From positions 1 to 13,399 of the forward strand of contig DGBF01000151.1 of assembly GCA_002384725.1 (NCBI GenBank): a DNA stretch of 13,399 bases, in the 5' to 3' direction. This document shows positions 7,291 to 13,399 of the stretch, one piece after another; position 1 is the first letter of the stretch; every line of letters begins with the position of its first letter. Source of the DNA: Flavobacteriales bacterium UBA4011 (GTDB taxonomy: Bacteria; Bacteroidota; Bacteroidia; Flavobacteriales_D; Crocinitomicaceae). The translations under genes were made by a program, and so were the position numbers. The notes under the pieces were generated by a model. That model worked only from the letters and a program-made list of their open reading frames with translations, searched no databases and had not been told where the DNA came from.

Positions 7291-7387
7291 ATCCATATGG
7301 TTGAATGATGATGAAAAGGATCCGGATGATGAATTTCTAAAAGAATTAGATAACTTCGAAGATGTCTTTGAAGATTAATAAAAAAGA

Positions 7388-8398
7388 ATGAAACAAGATA
7401 TTCAAGAAACGATTTTTCAAATAATTAAACAGAAAATTGCCGGCGAGGATGCTTTGGGAAATGCACTTTCGGATGTCTTGCACATTAGTCCAGATGCGGT
7501 TTATCGTAGGTATCGAGGCGAAACCGCTTTGACCATCAACGAAGTAAAAAAGTTGTGTTCGTTTTATAATATTTCTTTCGACGCGTTATGTGAAATGGGC
7601 GAAGGAAAAGTGATGTTCTCTTATCCGCCTTTGAATACCTATGATTTTAGTTTAGAATCGTATTTGGAAGGAATTCTTAATGCTTTCAAACGATTGAAGT
7701 CCCTCGATTCGCCAGAAATGATTCTGTCCATCAACAATCTTTCCTTGTTTCAGTTGATGAATTTTCCTCAGTTGGTTCGTTTCAAATTGTACTTCTGGGC
7801 AAAGACACATTTGCAGATTCCGGATTATGTTGATCAACCATTTGGTCATGCCAAAACAAGCGAAAAAGCATTTGATTTAGGGAAAGAAATACTCCAGATG
7901 TATAATTCTATCCCTTCAAAGGAAATTTATGATCCAGAATACATGCGTGGATTTTTACGGCAAATCAACTATTACTACAAAGCCCATTTGTTCGAAGACC
8001 CTGAGTATTCACTGTTCCTGCACGATAGAATATTGATGTTGTCTTCCCATCTGAAAGACCAAGCTACTGTTGGTAAGAAATTTATGTACGGAACCAAAGC
8101 CCCTGCCTCTGGCAATGATTTTGAGATGTTCCTGAACGAAACGATAAATTCAGATGCGACTTTTTTGTATAAAAGCAAAGAAGTCAATGGCCTATTTATT
8201 ACGCACAATATCATGAATTATTTGGAAACGAGCAATGAAGCATACGTAGCAGACACTGTTCTTATTTTGGATAAACACATGGCGAATTCTAGTATGATTT
8301 CGAAGGTGAACGAAAAGGAAAGGAATAATTTCTTTTATGATTTCGATAGAACGATCAATGCTTTTCGGAAAAAGATAGAGGCTGATTTAACTTTGTAG
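7388..8398 (+). CDS. Helix-turn-helix transcriptional regulator-like protein
   Basis: A 336-residue soluble protein. Residues about 20-70 look like an Xre/BetR-type DNA-binding domain: LGNALSDVLHISPDAVYRR (23-41), a helix, turn and recognition helix, followed by ALTINEVKKLCSFYNIS (47-63). The remaining ~265 residues are helical and rich in Phe, Tyr and Leu, with no domain I recognise; this two-part layout is common among Bacteroidota HTH proteins of about 300-340 residues. It begins nine bases after the stop of the disrupted DUF898 gene, so the two were probably one operon. It has no signal peptide or membrane segment. Its target genes and ligand are unknown. No terminator is visible after its TAG stop. 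Confidence 0.7.
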   Translation: MKQDIQETIFQIIKQKIAGEDALGNALSDVLHISPDAVYRRYRGETALTINEVKKLCSFYNISFDALCEMGEGKVMFSYPPLNTYDFSLESYLEGILNAFKRLKSLDSPEMILSINNLSLFQLMNFPQLVRFKLYFWAKTHLQIPDYVDQPFGHAKTSEKAFDLGKEILQMYNSIPSKEIYDPEYMRGFLRQINYYYKAHLFEDPEYSLFLHDRILMLSSHLKDQATVGKKFMYGTKAPASGNDFEMFLNETINSDATFLYKSKEVNGLFITHNIMNYLETSNEAYVADTVLILDKHMANSSMISKVNEKERNNFFYDFDRTINAFRKKIEADLTL

Positions 8399-8406
8399 AA
8401 ACGAAT

Positions 8407-8440
8407 CTGGTTTTAGGGACGAATAACTTCGAATTGTGAT
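8407..8440 (+). repeat. Imperfect direct repeat, copy 1
   Basis: 34 bases matching 8547-8580 at 29 positions by hand alignment. The core GGACGAATAAC at 8417-8427 is identical in both copies and is followed by TCGAATT and TGAT with single mismatches. It lies just after the HTH regulator stop codon. Confidence 0.75.
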
Positions 8441-8546
8441 TTCACCTTATTGCTTTGACGGCAACCATTGGAAATTGCGGACAATCTGCGAGGCGGATAC
8501 TTTTTTTGATCGATATCGGCACTTAATTTGCATTTTTAACAAAAGA

Positions 8547-8580
8547 CTAGTTTCACGGACGAATAACATCGAATTCTGAT
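8547..8580 (+). repeat. Imperfect direct repeat, copy 2
   Basis: Second copy of the 34-base repeat at 8407-8440, starting 140 bases after the first. It shares the identical core GGACGAATAAC (8557-8567). The two copies could be operator-like sites or remnants of a dispersed intergenic repeat. Confidence 0.75.
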
Positions 8581-8617
8581 CTTTATTATTTACGCTAAAC
8601 ACAACTTAAAAATCACG

Positions 8618-8638
8618 GATTTGCGAAAAACGCAAATC
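8618..8638. repeat. Perfect 8-bp inverted repeat (hairpin)
   Basis: GATTTGCG, a loop of five A, then CGCAAATC. The stem is perfect but is followed by AATAAACG rather than a T run, so it is not a standard intrinsic terminator. It may be a REP-like element or a protein-binding site. Confidence 0.7.
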
Positions 8639-8713
8639 AATAAACGTTTCCTATTCACCCCTTTTTTTTTCTGCAATTTGCACAAATACTATTTTCTCAC
8701 TTCCGCAATTCGA

Positions 8714-8746
8714 TTGAACTATCGCCCATTTTTTTAGAAATATTTG
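8714..8746 (+). promoter_or_regulatory. Possible promoter for the TolB/CsgG-like gene
   Basis: TTGA at 8714-8717 and AATATTTG at 8739-8746, spaced 22 bases, resemble the Bacteroidota TTG / TAnnTTTG pattern, but the -7 box has its first position wrong. The ATG follows 22 bases downstream. Confidence 0.35.
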
Positions 8747-8768
8747 TTCGAATCAAAAAACAAAAAAG

Positions 8769-9968
8769 ATGAAAAAGTGGATTTTTATTTCAGCAGTAGT
8801 AATAAGTAGTATGAATTTTTCGAACGCTCAATCAAGCGGATCAAATGCATCAACAATAGCAGTTGCAAAACCTTATGTAAACAATCTTTCTTCTACAGCG
8901 GAAAGCGTTGCCAAAATGATGCGACTCGAACTTATCAAGTTGAACATTTACAAAGTGTACGATGAATTCGACATGAATGAAATCATCAAAGCTGATGAGG
9001 TTTTTCAAAAAGAATGCTTCGGCCAAGGTTGTTTGACAAAAATGGGCGAAGCATTGAAAACAGATTACATTCTTTTCGGGAGCTTCGATCAATTATCAAA
9101 TAGAATAGTCGTAAGTGTAAAAATGATAGACGTCAAAAATAAAACGCTATTCTCTTCCAAAGTTCGTGAGTTCGATGATCAGGAATTTGAATTACAAAGA
9201 ATGATAGAAATCGTTTTGAAGGAATTGAACGCCCAAGAAGTGGAAAAAGAAGTAGTTGCTCGTTTGGAATACAAAAACGAACCAATCACCTCTACCAACG
9301 TTGGACGAATCAACAACTCAGGACCAAGAATTGGAGCCGCTTATTTAATGGGTTCTGTTAACGAATTTGCGTTGCGACCAGAAGATCAAGGTGGATTGGG
9401 CATCAAACCCGTTGTGAGTATGATTGGTTACCAATTTGAAAAACAATACGTGGGAACAGACAATTTCTCAGCTTTGGTTGAATGTATAGCTAACGTATCT
9501 GGGATTGAACAAGGACAGTTCATTCCTACGATTACAGTATTGAATGGATTCCGTTTTGGAAAAGCAGGCTGGGAATTTGCCTTCGGTCCTGGAATCGGTT
9601 TGAAGCAAACATCGTCAGGTTTCTTCGATAACGACAATCAATTTGGTGGAGGATACATGTCAAAATCAGAATGGAATCAATATGCCGACAAACAATTTAT
9701 GGAGGATACTGAATATCAGATAGATGGAATCTACTATCGACCAGATGTTTCCGAAGTCTATGAAAAATACAGCTTTGGAACATTTGCAGATAAACGAGGC
9801 GATATTAAATTGAACACCACTTTCGTATTCGCCCTGGGTAGAACATTTCACGCTGGAGCTTTAAACATTCCAGTAAACGCTTTCTATTCTTCTCAAAAAG
9901 GAGGTGGTATGGTTGGATTGAACATTGGTTTCAACGTACAAAAAAGCAAATTACCAATTCACCATTAA
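8769..9968 (+). CDS. Exported protein with TolB/CsgG-like N-terminal domain and probable outer-membrane C-terminal half
   Basis: A 399-residue protein with a clear signal peptide (MKKW, hydrophobic core, cleavage near SNA/QS at 20-21). Residues about 28-155 look like the TolB-N/CsgG/LpoB-type fold: TIAVAKPYV (29-37), a helix, YKVYDEFDMNEI (61-72), then CFGQGCLTKMGEALKTDYILFGSF (83-106). In relatives this region reports whether a conserved Cys-x4-Cys segment is present; here the cysteines are 83 and 88. After a charged linker (155-180), residues 185-399 alternate Gly and aromatic residues in short strands, ending in LNIGFNVQK near the C-terminus, suggesting a beta-barrel or surface domain. The role is unknown; involvement in envelope assembly or secretion is only an inference. 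It is a single-gene unit, with a promoter-like box upstream and a terminator downstream. Confidence 0.65.
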   Translation: MKKWIFISAVVISSMNFSNAQSSGSNASTIAVAKPYVNNLSSTAESVAKMMRLELIKLNIYKVYDEFDMNEIIKADEVFQKECFGQGCLTKMGEALKTDYILFGSFDQLSNRIVVSVKMIDVKNKTLFSSKVREFDDQEFELQRMIEIVLKELNAQEVEKEVVARLEYKNEPITSTNVGRINNSGPRIGAAYLMGSVNEFALRPEDQGGLGIKPVVSMIGYQFEKQYVGTDNFSALVECIANVSGIEQGQFIPTITVLNGFRFGKAGWEFAFGPGIGLKQTSSGFFDNDNQFGGGYMSKSEWNQYADKQFMEDTEYQIDGIYYRPDVSEVYEKYSFGTFADKRGDIKLNTTFVFALGRTFHAGALNIPVNAFYSSQKGGGMVGLNIGFNVQKSKLPIHH

Positions 9969-10024
9969 AACCTAACTCAGGATGTTAAACTCATCCATTC
10001 TCGACTGATTATCGAGATCGCTGA

Positions 10025-10068
10025 AAGAACCTCGACTCCATTAATTTGGTTGTCGGGGTTTTGTTTTG
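10025..10068 (+). terminator. Rho-independent terminator after the TolB/CsgG-like gene
   Basis: The stem arms are AACCTCGAC (10028-10036) and GTCGGGGTT (10052-10060), nine pairs with one G-U wobble around a 15-base loop, followed by the T-rich tail TTTTGTTTT. It lies about 60 bases after the stop codon. Confidence 0.8.
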
Positions 10069-10363
10069 AACTGAAGTCGATTTCTGCTGTACCGCAATGA
10101 TTGTAAAACATCAGCCTAATGTTTACCGCTTAAGGGATAAAGTTAAATAATAGTTTATTACCTTAAAAGACGTCTTTCAAGAATTTATAAAATCTTAAAA
10201 AAGTGAACAATAGGGAAGCAGGAAGGCTTAGCAAAAGAACTGCTTAGCCAGTTGCAAAGATGAAATTTAATACTTAATTTTAACTATCTCTGATAAACAT
10301 TAGTTTGAATACTTACAATTATGTAATATTTTTGATACGACAGAAATATTAAACACTTACTTA
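10069..10363. other. Intergenic region upstream of the DUF6150 gene
   Basis: About 295 bases with no credible coding frame. It contains the promoter listed at 10305-10334 and a short direct repeat of GCTTAGC (in AGGCTTAGCAAAAG and ACTGCTTAGCCAG, about 10228-10252). Nothing else was recognised. Confidence 0.55.
10305..10334 (+). promoter_or_regulatory. Bacteroidota-type promoter for the DUF6150 gene
   Basis: TTG at 10305-10307, a 19-base spacer, then TATTTTTG at 10327-10334, a perfect match to the TAnnTTTG -7 consensus of Bacteroidota sigma factor. The ATG lies 29 bases downstream, leaving a short leader. Confidence 0.6.
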
Positions 10364-10693
10364 ATGAAATACCTCCTTTTCATATTATTTCTACTCCCAC
10401 TAACATCCTACTCTCAAAAGGTGTATTCTGTTGATTACTCAAACCAATCTGATGTTAAAGTATTTGTTGTTGATTACGAAAATCAATGTGATTTGAAGGT
10501 ATTTAAAGTAGATTATCCCAATCAAGTAGATGGAAACAAGGGGTTGTGGTACTTTGTAGATTACACTAACCAATCAGATAAGAAGATATTTTTTGTGGAT
10601 TATCCCAACCAAAGTGATTTGAAAATATTCTTTGTGAAGTATAAAAATCAATCAGGTTGGAGAGACAAATCAAAACAACATCTGATGTATTAG
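10364..10693 (+). CDS. Small secreted DUF6150-family repeat protein
   Basis: A 109-residue protein with a signal peptide (MKYLLFILFLLPLTSYSQ, cleavage near residue 17-18). The mature part is six copies of a 13-residue unit built on VDY-x-NQ-x-D (residues about 19-98), one copy carrying a three-residue insertion (GNKGLWYF at 57-64), then a basic end WRDKSKQHLMY (99-109). This matches DUF6150 as I remember it; the function of that family is unknown. The regular alternation of hydrophobic and polar residues suggests stacked beta strands. A cysteine occurs only in repeat 2 (Cys42). The gene has its own promoter and no partner on its strand. Its stop overlaps by four bases the end of an open frame on the other strand, and no terminator follows. 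Confidence 0.8.
   Translation: MKYLLFILFLLPLTSYSQKVYSVDYSNQSDVKVFVVDYENQCDLKVFKVDYPNQVDGNKGLWYFVDYTNQSDKKIFFVDYPNQSDLKIFFVKYKNQSGWRDKSKQHLMY
10418..10657 (+). repeat. Six tandem 39-base coding repeats in the DUF6150 gene
   Basis: Units end in NQSD, NQCD, NQVD, NQSD, NQSD and NQSG. The core GATTA(T/C)-x-CAA(C/T)CAA-type pattern is visible at DNA level, and the units have diverged, so the array is old rather than a recent slippage product. Unit 4 carries nine extra bases. Confidence 0.8.
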
Positions 10694-11129
10694 GATATCA
10701 TCTTCTTCAACACCCCATTCAAATCATCTATTCTCTGAGTATTCATCTTTAATCTACTGAAGAGTTTCCTAAAGGGTAATACCAACTTCTTCAACATTGA
10801 TTTAAGAGATATCTCTTCCATTCTCTGAATACCAATGTTGGATACAACTCTACTTACAGTTTTAGTGGATAGTAGGATATCTTCTAATACTTTTCTCGTT
10901 TGTTTATTCACCTTAGTAAATGATTCCTAAAAACTCTCTTTGTATTTGAAGTTATCTTTATTGTATCTCATTCTCTTCAGGGTTACAGAATTTTCAATAA
11001 AACCCCTAATTCTATCGTACAAATACTGTTAGTAATCCGAATAGTTAGATTCCCATAGTTTTGTAGAAGTTATTGATACAGAGAAATATACTAAGATGAG
11101 TCCGGGGTTACGTTTCTTATCCCATAACC
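10690..11129 (-). pseudogene. Possible decayed gene downstream of glmS, frame interrupted by TAA and TAG
   Basis: In one minus-strand frame, about 147 codons between glmS and 10690 contain only two stops: TAA at 11029-11031 and TAG at 10927-10929. The pieces read naturally: LWDKKRNPGLILVYFS, KLWESNYSDY, stop, QYLYDRIRGFIENS, then KYKESF, stop, ESFTKVNKQTRKVLED. The last piece could start at GTG 10911 (73 residues). It contains two similar helical segments, GIQRMEEI ending MLKKL and NTQRIDDL ending VLKKM, suggesting an internal duplication. I do not recognise the family. There is no start codon at the upstream end, which runs into the 3' end of glmS, so this would be a truncated remnant. Chance openness in AT-rich DNA is the alternative; the 73-residue piece might also be a real small gene. 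Confidence 0.35.
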
Positions 11130-12974
11130 TTACTCCACCGTGACTGATTTCGCCAAGTTACGCGGTTGATCGACATTACAATCGCGCATTACAGCGATGT
11201 GATACGACAACAATTGGAATGGAATCGTAGCCAATAAAGGCACCAATTGCTCATCCGCATGCGGAATTTCGATAACATGGTCTGCCATGTCTCTAACTTG
11301 CGTATCACCTTCTGTTACAATGGCAATGATTCTTCCTTTTCTAGCTTTAACTTCTTGAATATTCGAAACAACTTTCTCATATGACGTTCCTTTCGTTGCG
11401 ACAACAAAAACAGGCATATTCTCATCGATCAAGGCAATGGGGCCATGTTTCATCTCAGCTGCAGGATAACCTTCAGCGTGGATGTATGAAATCTCTTTCA
11501 ACTTCAATGCACCTTCTAAAGCCACTGGAAAAGAACTTCCTCTACCCAAATAAAGTGCATTCGCTGCATCTTTATACTCGGCGGCAATTTTCTCTATCAA
11601 GTCATTTGATTCCAACACTTTCTGCACTTTCGCAGGAATAGCTTCCAACTCATGTAACAAACTATGATATTTGGTTTCGCTAATGGTCCCTTTTTTATGC
11701 GCAATAGAAATAGCCATTAACGTAAGAACCGTAACCTGTGCAGTAAATGCTTTCGTCGAAGCAACACCAATTTCTGGTCCTGCATGCGTGTATGATCCCG
11801 CATCGGTAATTCGGGAAATCGAAGAACCGACGACATTACAAATTCCAAGAATAATTGCTCCTTTGGATTTTGCCAACTCAAGAGCGGCAATTGTATCAGC
11901 TGTTTCACCAGATTGAGAAACAGCAATTACGATATCGCCTTCGTTAATAACCGGATTTCTATAGCGGAATTCAGAGGCATACTCCACTTCTACGTTTATT
12001 CTCGCTAAATCTTCAAATAAATACTCACCAACTAAACAAGCATGCCAAGACGTGCCACAAGCAACCATGACAATGCGTTTTGCATTCTTTAATTTTTGCT
12101 CGTAATCTTTTATTCCACCAAGTGAAACCCATCCTTCTTTTGCGTTCAGTCTACCTCTAAAACAATCGTTTATTGAACGAGGCTGTTCGTGAATTTCCTT
12201 CAACATGAAATGCTCGTAACCTCCTTTTTCAAGAGCCTCCAATTTCAATTCTAAATGTTGTACATAAGGTGTTTTCTCTTCATCATGTATGCTGAAAAGC
12301 TTCATCCCTTCCTTCAAATCAATCACGGCAATTTCTTCATCATCCAAATACACAACTTGATTGGTGTATTCAATAATTGGTGTCGCATCAGATGCCAAAT
12401 AGTAATCGCCTTCTTTTCCTATACCAACGACAAGCGGAGAGGATTTTCTCGCTGCAACAATTGTATCTGGTTTTTCTTTCGAAATAGCGACAATTGCATA
12501 TGCCCCTGTTACACTCAAAAGCGCAAGACGAAGCGCCTCACCAAACCAAACACCTTCTTTTTTCTGAATATCTTCTATCAAATGAACCAAAACCTCAGTA
12601 TCTGTTTCACTGTTAAACACATATCCTCTTGAGATTAATTCTGTTTTAAGAACATCGTAGTTTTCGATAATTCCATTGTGAATCAAGGCAATATTTCCGT
12701 TGTTTGAATGATGCGGATGGGCATTTGTATCATTAGGCTCACCATGTGTCGCCCAACGTGTGTGAGCAATTCCAAGACTTCCAGTTGTATTTTTATCCTT
12801 TGCAAATTCGACCAAATTGGCCACTTTTCCTTGCTTTTTATACAGGTTTAATTTATCATCAGAGATCAAAGCTACACCAGCACTGTCATATCCCCGATAT
12901 TCTAAACGTTGTAAACCTTTTATCAAGATGGGGTAAGCTTCTTTCTTACCTATGTACGCTACAATTCCACACAT
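11130..12974 (-). CDS. glmS: Glutamine--fructose-6-phosphate aminotransferase (isomerizing)
   Basis: A 614-residue full-length GlmS. The N-terminal glutaminase has Cys2 as nucleophile (exposed once Met is removed), GYDSAG (28-33), HTRWATHG (71-78) and HNGIIENY (99-106). The interdomain segment EHFMLKEIHEQP (254-265) precedes the isomerase half, with ACGTSWHA (305-312) and SQSGETADT (353-361) of the first sugar-isomerase domain, and the standard C-terminus DQPRNLAKSVTVE (602-614) that closes the active site. It converts fructose-6-phosphate and glutamine to glucosamine-6-phosphate, the entry step to UDP-GlcNAc for peptidoglycan and lipid A. It starts four bases after the DUF4270 stop, so the two are co-transcribed. 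No glmS ribozyme-like leader is present, as expected outside Gram-positive bacteria. Confidence 0.98.
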   Translation of the reverse strand: MCGIVAYIGKKEAYPILIKGLQRLEYRGYDSAGVALISDDKLNLYKKQGKVANLVEFAKDKNTTGSLGIAHTRWATHGEPNDTNAHPHHSNNGNIALIHNGIIENYDVLKTELISRGYVFNSETDTEVLVHLIEDIQKKEGVWFGEALRLALLSVTGAYAIVAISKEKPDTIVAARKSSPLVVGIGKEGDYYLASDATPIIEYTNQVVYLDDEEIAVIDLKEGMKLFSIHDEEKTPYVQHLELKLEALEKGGYEHFMLKEIHEQPRSINDCFRGRLNAKEGWVSLGGIKDYEQKLKNAKRIVMVACGTSWHACLVGEYLFEDLARINVEVEYASEFRYRNPVINEGDIVIAVSQSGETADTIAALELAKSKGAIILGICNVVGSSISRITDAGSYTHAGPEIGVASTKAFTAQVTVLTLMAISIAHKKGTISETKYHSLLHELEAIPAKVQKVLESNDLIEKIAAEYKDAANALYLGRGSSFPVALEGALKLKEISYIHAEGYPAAEMKHGPIALIDENMPVFVVATKGTSYEKVVSNIQEVKARKGRIIAIVTEGDTQVRDMADHVIEIPHADEQLVPLLATIPFQLLSYHIAVMRDCNVDQPRNLAKSVTVE

Positions 12975-12978
12975 AACA

Positions 12979-13392
12979 CTAAAATTCGGTGTATATAATA
13001 TAAAGTTTCGGTTTCGCCTTGTTCGTTGTATTCGGGCCGTTAAAAATTATTCGGTCTCCTGAGGTCGAACTTCGAACTGGCAAAATATAAATAGGTTTAT
13101 TTACTTTCAGACCAGAAACAACGCTTTGAACAAAAGGAGCGATGTCCTGAGTAACACTTTTGGTGAAATCACTTACAGTAGCTGTCGTAATTGACCCTAC
13201 GGCTATACCCGAATTACCTCCCTCGTATTCCTTTTCTATCATTTGTACTAAAGTACCAACGTCATAAGCCGAACCAGTTTGATACTGAATAGGCAGCGTA
13301 AGAATTGCTTTGTGAATAATTGCATTTTTTGGAATTGAATCCAAACCAGGAATTTTCACAACTGCTCTCAAACCAAGAATTAAAAACAAAAC
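12979..13392 (-). CDS. DUF4270-like protein, C-terminal part (interrupted or partial)
   Basis: About 135 residues that match the end of DUF4270 proteins as I recall them: RAVVKIPGL followed by IHKAILTLPI, and near the end FNGPNTTNKAKPKLYIIYTEF (the last 21 residues, with the Gly-Pro-Asn and Lys-Pro-Lys-Leu patterns). Full family members are around 450-550 residue lipoproteins of unknown function, and in Flavobacteriales they often lie just upstream of glmS, as here (four-base gap). Toward the right edge the frame meets TAA at 13393-13395, only five bases from the window end, and the only starts are TTG codons. The homology does not begin at a natural N-terminus, so this is either the 3' piece of a frameshifted gene (the T-rich run on the coding strand at 13382-13390 is a candidate site) or a truncated copy. 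Confidence 0.6.
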   Translation of the reverse strand, partial: VLFLILGLRAVVKIPGLDSIPKNAIIHKAILTLPIQYQTGSAYDVGTLVQMIEKEYEGGNSGIAVGSITTATVSDFTKSVTQDIAPFVQSVVSGLKVNKPIYILPVRSSTSGDRIIFNGPNTTNKAKPKLYIIYTEF

Positions 13393-13399
13393 TTAACGC

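Larger units (their letters stand above)
6638..7378 (+). pseudogene. DUF898-family membrane protein gene with two compensating frameshifts
   Basis: Read as three pieces the region gives one continuous DUF898-like protein of about 246 residues. Frame 1 (6638 to about 7098) holds two long membrane stretches and ends at TGA 7103-7105 right after FGYREKS. One extra base in the AAAA run at 7095-7098 would give FGYREKELMGKFIGW and lead into the second frame (to 7290), which continues the family pattern TLVTFGIYWSW. Near 7271-7273, removing one base would give SGQILRELFESIW and re-enter the original frame, which stays open through a strongly acidic tail to TAA at 7376-7378, nine bases before the next gene. 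The net shift is zero. The DUF898 function is unknown. Real decay, a sequencing error, or two overlapping small genes coupled at TGATG (7103-7107) are the options; I favour a disrupted or mis-sequenced single gene. Confidence 0.62.
8399..8768. other. Intergenic region with direct repeat and hairpin
   Basis: 370 bases with no credible coding frame. It holds a 34-base imperfect direct repeat, a perfect 8-bp hairpin, a run of nine T near 8662-8670, and a weak promoter for the gene at 8769, each listed separately. No tRNA or known ncRNA was recognised. Confidence 0.6.

Noticed and set aside
8618..8638. Hairpin considered as terminator of the HTH regulator gene
   Set aside because: It lies over 200 bases after the stop codon and has no following T run.
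8742..8754. GTTCGAATC resembling a tRNA T-arm loop
   Set aside because: No cloverleaf can be built around it; acceptor stem, D arm and anticodon arm are missing.
11095..11129. Possible glmS terminator (GGTTAT pairing with GTAACC on the minus strand)
   Set aside because: Only six weak pairs with a 12-base loop and no T run after the stem.
12255..12632. 125-codon open frame on the + strand inside glmS
   Set aside because: It lies antisense to the confidently identified glmS coding sequence, is rich in Cys, Phe and Asn without family motifs, and has no promoter; a shadow frame.
12975..12978. glmS ribozyme or riboswitch leader
   Set aside because: Only four bases separate DUF4270 from glmS, so there is no room for a leader structure.

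Overview
The window looks like a piece of chromosome from a member of the Bacteroidota, most likely Flavobacteriales (Fluviicola/Crocinitomicaceae-like, a guess from gene content). The pointers are AT-rich DNA, a fused CrtYcd-type lycopene cyclase, a DUF4270 gene directly ahead of glmS, a DUF6150 repeat protein, and one good TTG-N19-TAnnTTTG promoter of the Bacteroidota type. No rRNA, tRNA, CRISPR array or transposase was seen.

Left part (1-3261, + strand): the last codons of a glucose-1-phosphate thymidylyltransferase overlap a short-chain polyprenyl diphosphate synthase, probably geranylgeranyl diphosphate synthase. A secreted DUF5060/TIM-barrel glycoside hydrolase-like protein follows. It ends tail to tail, with a 14-base overlap, against the next operon.

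Carotenoid operon (6437-3248, - strand): five tightly packed genes in the order alkyltransferase-like protein (Ala in place of the MGMT catalytic Cys), extended SDR, CruF-like protein, CrtZ hydroxylase, CrtYcd lycopene cyclase. Gaps are 9 to 0 bases or ATGA overlaps. The diphosphate synthase at 82 could supply GGPP. CrtYcd would close a beta ring, CrtZ would hydroxylate it, and CruF would hydrate a linear psi end. Together these point to a monocyclic, myxol- or saproxanthin-type pigment. CrtB, CrtI and CrtD are not in the window.

Middle (6638-9968, + strand): a DUF898 membrane-protein gene that can be read to full length only by assuming two compensating frameshifts; an HTH regulator 9 bases behind it; a 370-base gap with a 34-base imperfect direct repeat and a perfect 8-bp hairpin; then an exported protein with a TolB/CsgG-like N-terminal half and a probable outer-membrane C-terminal half, followed by a rho-independent terminator.

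Right part: a small secreted DUF6150 protein made of six 13-residue repeats, with its own promoter. On the opposite strand an AT-rich, stop-interrupted reading frame lies directly downstream of glmS (a possible decayed gene). Then glmS itself (glucosamine-6-phosphate synthase), preceded by the C-terminal part of a DUF4270 lipoprotein that meets an in-frame stop a few bases from the window edge.

I see no convincing wholly new system. The best leads are the two interrupted genes, the SDR and alkyltransferase-like genes riding in the carotenoid operon, and the DUF6150 repeat protein.
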